Shown here in pieces: positions 7,921 through 15,878 of a stretch of 64,000 bases of DNA; position 1 is the first letter of the stretch, and every line of letters starts with the position of its first letter. The DNA is from Gammaproteobacteria bacterium (GTDB lineage: Bacteria > Pseudomonadota > Gammaproteobacteria > Enterobacterales > Alteromonadaceae). The stretch is taken from NCBI GenBank assembly GCA_018825965.1, contig JAHKAA010000034.1, forward strand, positions 124,001-188,000. Reading direction: 5' to 3'. The position numbers and the translations under genes are program-made. The notes below the pieces were generated by a model, which was given only the letters and a program-made list of their open reading frames with translations, did no database searches and was not told the origin of the DNA.

Positions 7921-8981
7921 TACACCAAATCCCAGCTCATGGCGGTGCCACGGGCCACATCTTTTGTCACTGTTTTGCCCAAAAGCATCGACAGATATTT
8001 AGGAGGCAAGCCTAAACCTGGTCTGATTGCGCGCAAGTTTTCAGTGGTAAGTACATCACCCGCTTTTAAATCAGCCGCAATATACAAAGAGCGGCGGTGT
8101 TTGCGTGAGGCGATTTCTTTTTCAGTACAGCCATAATTAACCTGACCTAAGGCTACTTTGGCTCTGGCGGTTTCTTCCACCAATTGCTTCAGCTCCCTGG
8201 GTTCTAATGAAAACTCAGCATCCACGCCACCTTCGCTTCTGTCGAGCACAAAGTGTTTTTCAATCACAGTTGCGCCCAAAGCCACTGCTGCCACAGAGAC
8301 ACCAATACCTGTGGTGTGATCGGATAAACCGGCCTGGCACTGAAACAGCTGAGCCAAATGCGGAATAGTCACTAAATTGGCATCGACCGGACGGGCAGGG
8401 TAGTTGCTGGTGCATTTCAATAAAATCAGCTCTTTGCAGCCGTTTGCTCTTAATACTTCTACGGATCCAGCCAGCTCTGACTGACTGGCCATGCCGGTGG
8501 ACATAATCACAGGCTTGCCGGTTTTAGCCACCGCGGCCAATAGCGGATGGTCGATGTTTTCAAAGGAAGCGATTTTATAACAAGGCACATCCAAAGATTC
8601 TAAAAAATCCACTGCAGTTAAATCAAAAGGGGTACTGAACGCCAGCATGCCATGGCTTTTGGCCCGTTCAAAAATAGCTTTATGCCAGTCCCATGGGGTA
8701 TAGGCAATCTGGTACAACTTATACAAGCTGGTGCCATGCCACAGGCTGTTTTTATCTTCGATATAAAACTCGCCTGTGTCTATATCCAGCGTCATGGTGT
8801 CGGCTGTATAGGTTTGTAATTTAATGGCCTGAGCACCTGCAGCAGCTGCTGCGTCTATCATTGCCAGCGCTTTATCCAAAGACTGATCGTGGTTGCCGGA
8901 TAGCTCAGCAATAATCAAAGGCGGATGAGAAGGTCCAACCCAATGCTGGCCTAACTGAATATCCAAAAATGCTTTGCTCAT
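7920..8981 (-). CDS. pseI: Pseudaminic acid synthase
   Basis: This 353-residue NeuB-family synthase condenses the 2,4-diacetamido-altrose product of PseG with phosphoenolpyruvate to form pseudaminic acid. The TIM-barrel part begins with IIAELSGNHDQSLDKA near residue 23 and carries AIKLQTYTADT, FSTPFDLTAVDFLE, YKIASFE and GLSDHTTGIG. The C-terminal 60 residues form an antifreeze-like SAF domain (KHRRSLYIAADLKAGD onward). The GTSLYKLYQIAYTPWDWH stretch is characteristic of PseI rather than NeuB. The ATG at 8981 has an AGGAAAA ribosome site. It lies 28 bases after pseG and overlaps the PseH-like gene by one base. Confidence 0.93.
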   Translation of the reverse strand: MSKAFLDIQLGQHWVGPSHPPLIIAELSGNHDQSLDKALAMIDAAAAAGAQAIKLQTYTADTMTLDIDTGEFYIEDKNSLWHGTSLYKLYQIAYTPWDWHKAIFERAKSHGMLAFSTPFDLTAVDFLESLDVPCYKIASFENIDHPLLAAVAKTGKPVIMSTGMASQSELAGSVEVLRANGCKELILLKCTSNYPARPVDANLVTIPHLAQLFQCQAGLSDHTTGIGVSVAAVALGATVIEKHFVLDRSEGGVDAEFSLEPRELKQLVEETARAKVALGQVNYGCTEKEIASRKHRRSLYIAADLKAGDVLTTENLRAIRPGLGLPPKYLSMLLGKTVTKDVARGTAMSWDLV

Positions 8982-9009
8982 CTGTATTTTCCTTGACTGC
9001 TGTTGGCCT

Positions 9010-10098
9010 TTAATGCCGACCCTGAAATTCTGTGTTGAGTAAATCTACAATAGCAGCACAACCGCCGCCTTGTGGCACCAGTTGTTTGGCTTGTTTTGAC
9101 ATCTGCTGCAACTGTTCTGGATTATCCAGCAGTTGTTGCACTGCTTGTGTTAATTGCTGTGCTGTTAAATCCTGGCCATGCCCCAGATAAACACAAGCGC
9201 CGACATCGGCTAAGCACAAGGTGCCGGCGACCTGGTTTTCCGCCAAAGTGACCACCAAAGCAGGCAATGCCAAAGCGCAGCGCTCCCAATGGGTAGAACC
9301 ACCTGCACCTATCATCAAAGTAGCTTGACTCATCAATTCAGCCATCTGTGGCGTATTAATATGTAGCGTAAAACGACTGTCTTTAACACAACGTTTTTCA
9401 AGCTCAAACTTGTGTGGATTGGCAAGGCCTATCACTATATCGGCATGAAAGTCGGTTTTCTGAAGTTGCTGTAAAGCGTCGATACTCAGAGCGGTTAAAT
9501 TCAGCTCGTCAGTACCGCCGTAAAATACTAAAAAGCGCAGTTGTTCGGCTTTTGCCGTTCGTTGAAAAGTTGCAAATTCCGGACGCAGTAGCACATAAAA
9601 AGGGCCTAACAGCAGTTGTGCTTCTTTGTTGACCAGTCGTTCATAGCGGCTATGCAGCTGTGGATAGAGGTTTTGATCCAGCAAATAATCGCACTGATGA
9701 GGCCTGTTGGCTAAGTCATCAATCACCAGCAGTTTTTGATAAAAGCCTGTCATCGCCTGCTCAAAGACTGAAGATAAAGCATAGTGATCAAGGACTAATA
9801 AATCGACAGGCTCTTGCAGCAACTGCTTAAGCTCTGCCGCATCCTGCTGTTCTGTTACGCCAAGCCAGGCGGCATAACCTGTGGTTGTCGTTTGTGTTGG
9901 TGCTGTTAATTCAAGTACGTCAAAACCCTGATCATGCAGCCACTGAATTAAGTTGCCCGGATGGGCGCGGCAGGCAACAGTGATACACCAACCTGATTGC
10001 TGTAAAGCCTTAGCTAAGGTCAGGCAACGCATCAGATGGCCTGAACCTATAATTGCTGAGGCATCTACCCGAAATAGCGCTTTTCTGCTGGCTGTCAT
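9010..10098 (-). CDS. pseG: UDP-2,4-diacetamido-2,4,6-trideoxy-beta-L-altropyranose hydrolase
   Basis: This 362-residue protein has a GT-B-like fold and removes UDP from the altrose intermediate before PseI acts. The N-terminal FRVDASAIIGSGHLMRC contains the catalytic His21 in GSGHLMRC. LLVIDDLANR and the C-terminal MIGAGGSTHWERC block (UDP-binding) are also visible. Its length is near the family norm. Its ATG overlaps the end of pseF by 4 bases, so translation is probably coupled. It is one of five recognisable Pse enzymes in this operon. The family assignment is firm; the exact acylation state of the substrate depends on the neighbouring acyl genes. Confidence 0.92.
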   Translation of the reverse strand: MTASRKALFRVDASAIIGSGHLMRCLTLAKALQQSGWCITVACRAHPGNLIQWLHDQGFDVLELTAPTQTTTTGYAAWLGVTEQQDAAELKQLLQEPVDLLVLDHYALSSVFEQAMTGFYQKLLVIDDLANRPHQCDYLLDQNLYPQLHSRYERLVNKEAQLLLGPFYVLLRPEFATFQRTAKAEQLRFLVFYGGTDELNLTALSIDALQQLQKTDFHADIVIGLANPHKFELEKRCVKDSRFTLHINTPQMAELMSQATLMIGAGGSTHWERCALALPALVVTLAENQVAGTLCLADVGACVYLGHGQDLTAQQLTQAVQQLLDNPEQLQQMSKQAKQLVPQGGGCAAIVDLLNTEFQGRH

Positions 10099-10790
10099 GG
10101 CTGCCTTAAAAGCAATTGATGTAAAAGCTCAGCCCGCAGCCAATCCTCTTCTGTGTCTATATCCTGCACCAGATGCTGTGGCAGCTCATACAAAGAAGAC
10201 GCTGGCGAAAACACCGGTTTGGCATCCAGCCAGCTTTGAGCGCGGCCACAATAAAACTGGCCGGCATCATGATAAGTTTCAGGCAAATCCTGTGAACGTT
10301 TAGGAATAGAAGCAGGGTCTACTGCCTGAACTCTGCCTTGTTCAGTTCTATATAAAGCGCGCTGAATCGGAAAACTAAAACGACAGCCAGAGAAGACATA
10401 ATCCAAAGCCACATCCTGCTGCAATTGCAACATGGCTTCTTTCAGCATCAAAGGCTGAAGCAAAGGGGCTGTGGCGTAGATACAGGCAACAAACTCTGGT
10501 TGTAGCTGATGCTGTTGTGCCCAGTTGATCGCATGGCGAACTACAGCTGAGGTGCCTGTGTGATCGTCTGATAATTCAGCAGGGCGGATAAAAGGCACTT
10601 TGGCGCCAAATTTTTGCGCCACAGCAGCTATTTCAGCATCCTCAGTGGATACCCAGACTTCATCAAAAGCCGCAGATAACAATGCGGCTTCGATAGACCA
10701 GCCAATCATGGGCTTGCCATTAAAGTCTTTAATATTTTTACGCGGAATTCGTTTACTGCCACCGCGTGCCGGAATAATGGCTATCTTCAC
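10095..10790 (-). CDS. pseF: Pseudaminic acid cytidylyltransferase
   Basis: This 231-residue CMP-sugar nucleotidyltransferase resembles NeuA and PseF. It has the CTP-binding IIPARGGSKRIPRKNIK at residues 5-21, GKPMIGWSIEAAL, and ATAPLLQP near residue 110, and ends with VQDIDTEEDW, a common C-terminal signature of this group. It activates pseudaminic acid with CTP so that a transferase can use it. The start is GTG at 10790, directly after the pseC stop codon, with no ATG that fits better. It lies inside the pse operon between pseC and pseG. The PseF label rests on operon context as well as on the motifs. Confidence 0.92.
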   Translation of the reverse strand: MKIAIIPARGGSKRIPRKNIKDFNGKPMIGWSIEAALLSAAFDEVWVSTEDAEIAAVAQKFGAKVPFIRPAELSDDHTGTSAVVRHAINWAQQHQLQPEFVACIYATAPLLQPLMLKEAMLQLQQDVALDYVFSGCRFSFPIQRALYRTEQGRVQAVDPASIPKRSQDLPETYHDAGQFYCGRAQSWLDAKPVFSPASSLYELPQHLVQDIDTEEDWLRAELLHQLLLRQP

Positions 10791-11939
10791 TTAATGTAAA
10801 AGCTCAATGAGGTTTGAACAAACAAAATCAACATCCGCTTCTGAAAGTTGAGGATGAAGGGGTAAAGTAAGAATTTTTTTGTAAAAGAGTTCAGCCCTTG
10901 GAAAATCGCCCTCCTTAAATCCAAAATTCATATAAAAAGGCTGTAGATGTACAGGGAAATAGTGAACATGGACCTGGATCCCCCGAACTCTCATCGCATC
11001 AAAAACACTTCGTCTAACTGATTCATCATGAAGCGTTATGATTTGCAGATGTCTCGCGCTAAAGCAACAGGGCAATGGTTCAACTATGTCGAGTGGCTGT
11101 TCTTTAAGTAATTTTCGGTATTGAGCTGATATGGTGTTTCTTCTTGCAGTAAAGCCGTCGATCGATTTCAGTTGGCTTAAACCCAGAGCTGCCTGTAAAT
11201 CAGTGATTCTATAGTTGAACCCGAGGCTTTGTTGTTCATAATACCAATCCCCCTCATCTGATCTTACCAGCTCATTCTGTTCTTTTGTTATGCCGTGACT
11301 GCGCAACATCATTAAAGTGTTAGCTAATTCAGGGTCATTTGTTGTGGCTAATCCTCCCTCAGCTGTAGTTATTATTTTTACAGGATGGAAACTGAACACA
11401 CATATATCGCTGAATTGGCATGCTCCAATTTTCTTGTGATTGAAACTACCTCCAATCGCATGAGAGGCGTCTTCAATAACTCGAAACCCGTATATTTTCG
11501 CAAGTTTATCAATTTCTTCCATATCACAGCTATGGCCAGCCAGATGGACAGGTATAACGACTTTAGGGAGTCGACCTTCCTGTTTAGCTTGTGCAAGTTT
11601 CGCAGCTAAGGACAATGTACACATATTTCCCGTTGTGATATCTACATCAACAAAGTCTATCGATGCCCCGCAATAAAGAGCACTATTTGCCGAAGCGACA
11701 AACGTTATTGGGGATGTCCAAACCAGATCTCCCGGGCCAACGCCTAAGGCTAAGTTTGCTATATGCAAGGCGGAAGTAGCGCTGTTAACAGCAACTGCAA
11801 ATTTGCAATCGGTATAATCGACGATGGCCTTTTCAAACTCTTTGATTTTAGGCCCTTGCGTCAGATTACCATTTTTAAGAACGTCAACTACAGCCTTGAT
11901 ATCGGCGTCACTTATACATTGTTTACCGTAAAGAATCAT
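10791..11939 (-). CDS. pseC: UDP-4-amino-4,6-dideoxy-N-acetyl-beta-L-altrosamine transaminase
   Basis: This 382-residue PLP-dependent DegT/DnrJ/EryC1 aminotransferase is the second step of pseudaminic acid synthesis. SATSALHIA (residues 53-61), VIPVHLAGHSCDM and the PLP aspartate in VIEDASHAIGG are visible, and FSFHPVKIITTAEGG contains the Schiff-base Lys188. The ATG at 11939 gives the typical MILYGKQCI start, with CTGGGG as a ribosome site; an upstream in-frame start at 11978 is less likely. It is the first gene of the minus-strand operon that runs to 2703. The expected partner PseB (4,6-dehydratase/5-epimerase) is not found beside it. The flagellin gene is divergent from it. Confidence 0.92.
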   Translation of the reverse strand: MILYGKQCISDADIKAVVDVLKNGNLTQGPKIKEFEKAIVDYTDCKFAVAVNSATSALHIANLALGVGPGDLVWTSPITFVASANSALYCGASIDFVDVDITTGNMCTLSLAAKLAQAKQEGRLPKVVIPVHLAGHSCDMEEIDKLAKIYGFRVIEDASHAIGGSFNHKKIGACQFSDICVFSFHPVKIITTAEGGLATTNDPELANTLMMLRSHGITKEQNELVRSDEGDWYYEQQSLGFNYRITDLQAALGLSQLKSIDGFTARRNTISAQYRKLLKEQPLDIVEPLPCCFSARHLQIITLHDESVRRSVFDAMRVRGIQVHVHYFPVHLQPFYMNFGFKEGDFPRAELFYKKILTLPLHPQLSEADVDFVCSNLIELLH

Positions 11940-12254
11940 GGTCGCCCCAGGTTGTTGTAATTGCACTGTCCGCCACAAGTAAGAGTTTTGTGACTCACAT
12001 TTTGTGGTGTCTCACAACTCGCTCAGGTTGTCATAAAACTGACAGTCATATTGGATCTGTACCCACTGTAACAAACCTTAGCATAATTTATTCCACTATT
12101 AAAAAATCCTTTTTAAATAAGTGCTTAGCTCCGCGCAGGCCAGAAGTCATGCTGTTGCATAAAAAAAGTACAGACTAAAGCTTGGGGAAGCTGATCATTT
12201 TGGGGTAAACTCCAAGCATAGCCTGTCCATTCTGGAATAGCCTGAGGTAGTAGT
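11940..12254. other. Intergenic region between the pse operon and the flagellin gene
   Basis: These 315 bases separate divergent genes, so promoters for both the pse operon and the flagellin should lie here. I looked for a sigma-28 pattern (TAAA, 15 bases, GCCGATAA) and for the sigma-54 TGGCAC/TTGC pattern upstream of the flagellin and found no convincing copy. The stretch contains A+T-rich blocks around 12080-12120. On the minus strand a TATGCT-like box lies in that A+T-rich part without a good -35. The flagellin start at 12255 has a TGAGGTAG ribosome site. No RNA gene or repeat is evident. Confidence 0.6.
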
Positions 12255-13052
12255 ATGAAAATCGGTAGCTCCTTCGCCAATGAAAACCAGCTGAAATTCA
12301 ATTCGAATGAATCTGAAAATTTGCTGAAAAAATTAGCCACTGCCCGTCGTATCAACAGCGCTGCTGACGATGCTGCCGGACTGCAAATTGCCAACCGCTT
12401 AACTCAAAGTGCCAATGCTTCAGCTCAGGGCACACAGAATGTATACGATGGTATTTCTTTAGCTACTGTGGCCGATCAAGGTCTGCAGGGTGTGACAGAC
12501 AACCTGAATGAAATGGGTCGTTTAGCCGTACAGGCTGGTAATGGCATATTGTCGGCTTCTGACCGTCAGGCCTTGCAAAAGCAAGCAGACGCTTACGCTG
12601 CCAGTATTCAGGATCAAATTAAAAACACTGAATTTGCCGGCATCAAATTGTTTGATCAGGATGGCTCTATTCCTGTCGGTACAGGCAATGGCAGCATTGC
12701 TATCAAAACTCAGGATTTATCCACTAAGTTAACTGACTCAGGTGCTTTCAGTATTGATTTGTCTTCTGCCGAAAGCGCTGAAGCTTCGCTGGAGTCTATC
12801 CGGACTTCTTCACAACTGGTGGACAACAACAGAACTGATTTAGGCGCTACTATTAACGCTTTGCAGTCTACTGCCCGTAATCTGCAAACGCAGAATGTAA
12901 ACGAGCAGGAAGCCATCAGCCGTATTCAGGACCTGGATTACGCCAAAGCGGTCACAGAGCAGGTAGCAGCTGGTGTTCGTGAACAAGCTTCTGTTTCTGT
13001 AATAAGTCAGGGCCGAATTTCTGAACAACAAGCCTTAAAGCTGTTAGCTTAA
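12255..13052 (+). CDS. Short atypical flagellin
   Basis: This 265-residue protein has both conserved flagellin ends but little or no hypervariable middle. The N-terminal half shows ARRINSAADDAAGLQIANRL near residues 30-49 and NVYDGISLATVADQGLQ, the D0/D1 helix signature. The C-terminal part has AISRIQDLDYAKAVTEQ and ends with ISEQQALKLLA. The first residues, MKIGSSFANENQL, differ from the usual MA-x-x-V-N-TN start, and the final residues differ from the common LQARVASLLR-type tail. It lies upstream of flrA and divergent from the pse operon, where a glycosylated filament protein is expected. It may be a minor or alternative filament subunit; a canonical flagellin is not in the window. Confidence 0.88.
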   Translation: MKIGSSFANENQLKFNSNESENLLKKLATARRINSAADDAAGLQIANRLTQSANASAQGTQNVYDGISLATVADQGLQGVTDNLNEMGRLAVQAGNGILSASDRQALQKQADAYAASIQDQIKNTEFAGIKLFDQDGSIPVGTGNGSIAIKTQDLSTKLTDSGAFSIDLSSAESAEASLESIRTSSQLVDNNRTDLGATINALQSTARNLQTQNVNEQEAISRIQDLDYAKAVTEQVAAGVREQASVSVISQGRISEQQALKLLA

Positions 13053-13075
13053 TTTTTTACTTTCTTCCCGTCTCT

Positions 13076-13119
13076 AAAACGCTATTTTTTTGACACTGGT
13101 GTCAAAAAAATAGCGTTTT
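13076..13119. terminator. Rho-independent terminator, 21-bp perfect hairpin after flagellin
   Basis: The left arm 13076-13096 (aaaacgctatttttttgaca plus c) is perfectly complementary to 13099-13119, leaving only two bases between the arms. A/T tracts lie within the stem on both sides, so it could stop transcripts in both directions. It begins 23 bases after the flagellin stop and ends 60 bases before flrA, separating the two transcription units. Confidence 0.85.
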
Positions 13120-13122
13120 ACC

Positions 13123-13150
13123 TTGCAACCTCAGACAAGCTTTGTAGAAT
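13123..13150 (+). promoter_or_regulatory. Putative sigma-70 promoter of flrA
   Basis: TTGCAA at 13123-13128 and TAGAAT at 13145-13150 are separated by 16 bases, close to the TTGACA/TATAAT consensus. It sits 29 bases before the flrA start and just after the flagellin terminator. The master regulator of this cascade is normally transcribed by the housekeeping sigma factor, so the position makes sense. No experiment supports it. Confidence 0.5.
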
Positions 13151-13179
13151 GACTAAAAAGCAATAAAAGTCTGAGTCTT

Positions 13180-14631
13180 ATGACCACCAAGCTCTATATT
13201 CTTGATCAGCAGGAACAACGAACTTCTCGTTTAGGTGCAGTGCTGAGTTTTATTTCAGAAACTCATCAGTTGTTGAACTACCACGAGCTGGACCAGCATT
13301 TACATGCAGGCTCGCAGGCTGTGATTTTATTAGGGGCTTTATCCAGTCAGGATCATGAACAACTGATCCGTCGTTATCCGGCTTGTGCTTTTCTGCTGCT
13401 GGGCGAAACTCTGAAGCACCATCTGGGTTTAGCCAATGTAGTTGGCTTACTGACAGAACCTTTTTCTTACGCTTCTTTTACCCAGTTACTGCGGGATTGT
13501 CAGGAGTACCAACGATTATTGCCAGGCCAGAAAGGTCAGTGTGAGCAATCCCGTTTTATTGGTATGGTTGGACAAACTCAGGCCATGCAGCAGGTCCGTT
13601 TCCTGATCCAACAAGTGGCCAAAACTGACGCCAATGTATTAATTCTCGGCGATTCAGGCACAGGCAAAGAAGTAGTAGCCCGTAATATCCATGTGCTGTC
13701 GAATCGCAGTCAGGGACCTTTTGTGCCGCTGAACTGTGGTGCTATTCCGGCCGAGCTGTTGGAAAGCGAATTGTTTGGTCATGAAAAAGGGGCTTTTACC
13801 GGGGCTATTTCTACCCGCAAAGGCCGTTTTGAACTGGCACAGGGTGGCACTCTGTTTCTGGATGAAATTGGTGATATGCCTTTGCCTATGCAGGTGAAAT
13901 TGTTAAGAGTACTGCAGGAGCGGATCTATGAACGGGTGGGCGGCAGCCAGCCGATCCGGGCTGATGTACGTATTATTGCCGCGACCCACAGAGCGCTGGA
14001 AAACATGATTGAAGAAGGGCGCTTTCGTGAAGACTTATTTTATCGCCTGAACGTATTTCCTATTGAAACCCCGGCTTTGCGCGACAGAAGTGATGATTTA
14101 CCGCTGTTGGTGCAGGAACTGATTATCCGCACTGAGCAGCAAGGCCATGCCAAAGTGAAGTTTACCGAGCGGGCTTTGGAAAGCTTAAAACTGCACCCAT
14201 GGCCTGGTAATGTACGCGAGCTGGCCAACCTGGTGGAACGTATGGCTATTATGTTTCCGAATCAGGTGGTGGATGTGGCTGAGTTACCGCAAAAATACCG
14301 CCATCTGGAAGTCGAAACCTATGTGCCTGTTTATCCGGATGCTTTGCTGGAGCGGGATGCCATTAATGAATTGTTCCAAAGCAGTGACGATGAAGACGAA
14401 AGCACAGAGGAGCAGCTGCTTTCTGCAACAGAGAGTATTGAAGTTTTGCCAGAGCAGGGCATGGATCTAAAAGAGTTTTTGGCTGAACTGGAAATTTCTC
14501 TGATCACTCAGGCTTTAGAGCGGCACGACTATGTAGTTGCAAGAGCGGCGGATATTCTGTGTTTGCGCCGTACTACTCTGGTGGAAAAAATGCGTAAATA
14601 CAATTTAATGCGGGATGAAAGCCAGGCCTGA
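13180..14631 (+). CDS. flrA: Sigma-54-dependent master regulator of polar flagellar genes
   Basis: This 483-residue protein is a FlrA/FleQ-type enhancer-binding activator. An N-terminal receiver-like FleQ domain (about residues 5-115) lacks a clear phosphoacceptor aspartate. The AAA+ domain follows, with Walker A GDSGTGKE at 157-164, the sigma-54 contact loop GAFTGA at 204-209, and Walker B LFLDEIG. A Fis-type helix-turn-helix closes the protein ([16 protein letters not shown]). In Vibrio and Shewanella it opens the class II genes, including flrBC. An acidic linker near residues 400-415 precedes the HTH region. The sigma-54 site before flrB is its likely target in this window. Confidence 0.95.
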   Translation: MTTKLYILDQQEQRTSRLGAVLSFISETHQLLNYHELDQHLHAGSQAVILLGALSSQDHEQLIRRYPACAFLLLGETLKHHLGLANVVGLLTEPFSYASFTQLLRDCQEYQRLLPGQKGQCEQSRFIGMVGQTQAMQQVRFLIQQVAKTDANVLILGDSGTGKEVVARNIHVLSNRSQGPFVPLNCGAIPAELLESELFGHEKGAFTGAISTRKGRFELAQGGTLFLDEIGDMPLPMQVKLLRVLQERIYERVGGSQPIRADVRIIAATHRALENMIEEGRFREDLFYRLNVFPIETPALRDRSDDLPLLVQELIIRTEQQGHAKVKFTERALESLKLHPWPGNVRELANLVERMAIMFPNQVVDVAELPQKYRHLEVETYVPVYPDALLERDAINELFQSSDDEDESTEEQLLSATESIEVLPEQGMDLKEFLAELEISLITQALERHDYVVARAADILCLRRTTLVEKMRKYNLMRDESQA

Positions 14632-14700
14632 CAGCCGGACTGTCAAAAAAATGGCCTGTTAAGTTATTGATTTTAAATATCTTAAATTAGATTTTAATTG

Positions 14701-14716
14701 TGGCATGTCTTGTGCA
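14701..14716 (+). promoter_or_regulatory. Sigma-54 (-24/-12) promoter of flrBC
   Basis: The bases tggcatgtcttgtgca match the TGGCACG-N4-TTGCW consensus, with the invariant GG and GC at the correct spacing and only two weaker positions. It lies 37 bases before the chosen flrB start. FlrA-dependent sigma-54 transcription of flrBC is known in Vibrio, and the same logic probably applies here. Confidence 0.85.
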
Positions 14717-14753
14717 TTTGAATGGCTAGTGTCAATTCATGTGCAGAGACCTT

Positions 14754-15878
14754 ATGAGTACAGCCAAAGCTTATGCTTATGTTGCAGCAGAAATGCAGCC
14801 ACAAGCGCAGCCAGAAATAGCGACAGCTTCAGCAACTGCCATTTCTACGGCCCGTCAGGCCCGTCGTCTGCAACATTTAGTCAATAATCTGCCGACAGCC
14901 GTCATAGTACTGGATGAACGGGGTTACGTGGCTGAAGCCAATCCTGTTGCTATTTCCATCCTGGGTGAACCCTTAGTGGGGCAACGCTGGCTGGATGTGA
15001 TAGCGCGCTCATTCCGGCCCCGTAGTGATGATGGCATGGAAGTGTCTTTATTGGATGGTCGCAGAGTCAAGCTGGCGATCAGTTCACTGGAGCCCGAAGC
15101 AGGGCAGTTGATTGTATTAACTGATCTGACGGAAACCCGTCAACTGCAAAGCCGTCTGGCTCATCTGCAACGTTTATCTACCCTTGGAAAAATGATGGCG
15201 TCGCTGGCGCATCAAATCCGCACTCCGTTATCTTCGGCTTTGTTGTATGCCCAGAATTTAACAAGCCCCAAACTGAATCCGCAGTCGCGTGCGCAATTCC
15301 AGCACAAGCTGGTGGCCCGGCTGGTGGATTTAGAGCAGCAGGTCAATGACATGTTGTTATTTGCGCGTGCCGGACGTGAGCAACAAGTAGAAGCTTTGTC
15401 TTTACAGCAACTGCTGACAGAAGTTTTTGCAGGCGTTGAAGCTTTGGTTGAACAACAACAGAGCCAAATCAGCGTTCAGTTACCTGAACCCGATGTGCAA
15501 ATTCTTGGGAATCCGCGCAGCTTAGCCGGTGCTATTCAGAATTTAATACAAAACAGCATGCAGATCATAGGTCAGGGCGCGGTACTCAGACTGGAAGCCA
15601 GGTTGCATCCTGCCAATTCACAGCATGTGATCATCGCAGTTGAAGACAATGGCCCTGGTGTACCAGAGCATTTACAACAACAAATTTTTGAACCCTTTTT
15701 TACGACCCGTAGTCAGGGCACAGGCCTTGGACTGGCTGTGGTGCAGGCTGTTGCTCATTCCCACAATGGCTCTATCCGTTATTGCACTTCAGCCTTGGGT
15801 GGTGCCCGTTTTGAATTATTGTTTCCTGTCTATCGGCCTGTCACTGCAGGTCAGGAGTTAAGTTATGCAAACAACTAG
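14754..15878 (+). CDS. flrB: Flagellar two-component sensor histidine kinase
   Basis: This 374-residue soluble kinase, with no membrane segments, is the FlrB/FleS partner of FlrC. It has a PAS-like domain (VIVLDERGYVAEANP, about residues 50-64), then HisKA with the phosphoacceptor His153 in SLAHQIRTPL, and HATPase with an EDNGPGVP G1 box and GTGLGLAVV. The ATG at 14754 is used; an in-frame ATG at 14739 is also possible. It is transcribed from the sigma-54 site upstream. Its end overlaps flrC by 14 bases, so the two are translationally coupled. It phosphorylates FlrC to activate class III genes such as fliE. Confidence 0.94.
   Translation: MSTAKAYAYVAAEMQPQAQPEIATASATAISTARQARRLQHLVNNLPTAVIVLDERGYVAEANPVAISILGEPLVGQRWLDVIARSFRPRSDDGMEVSLLDGRRVKLAISSLEPEAGQLIVLTDLTETRQLQSRLAHLQRLSTLGKMMASLAHQIRTPLSSALLYAQNLTSPKLNPQSRAQFQHKLVARLVDLEQQVNDMLLFARAGREQQVEALSLQQLLTEVFAGVEALVEQQQSQISVQLPEPDVQILGNPRSLAGAIQNLIQNSMQIIGQGAVLRLEARLHPANSQHVIIAVEDNGPGVPEHLQQQIFEPFFTTRSQGTGLGLAVVQAVAHSHNGSIRYCTSALGGARFELLFPVYRPVTAGQELSYANN

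Noticed and set aside
12150..12254. Sigma-28 promoter for flagellin
   Set aside because: A TAAAG box at about 12175 is followed by GCTGATCA, but the spacing is about 10 bases instead of 15.
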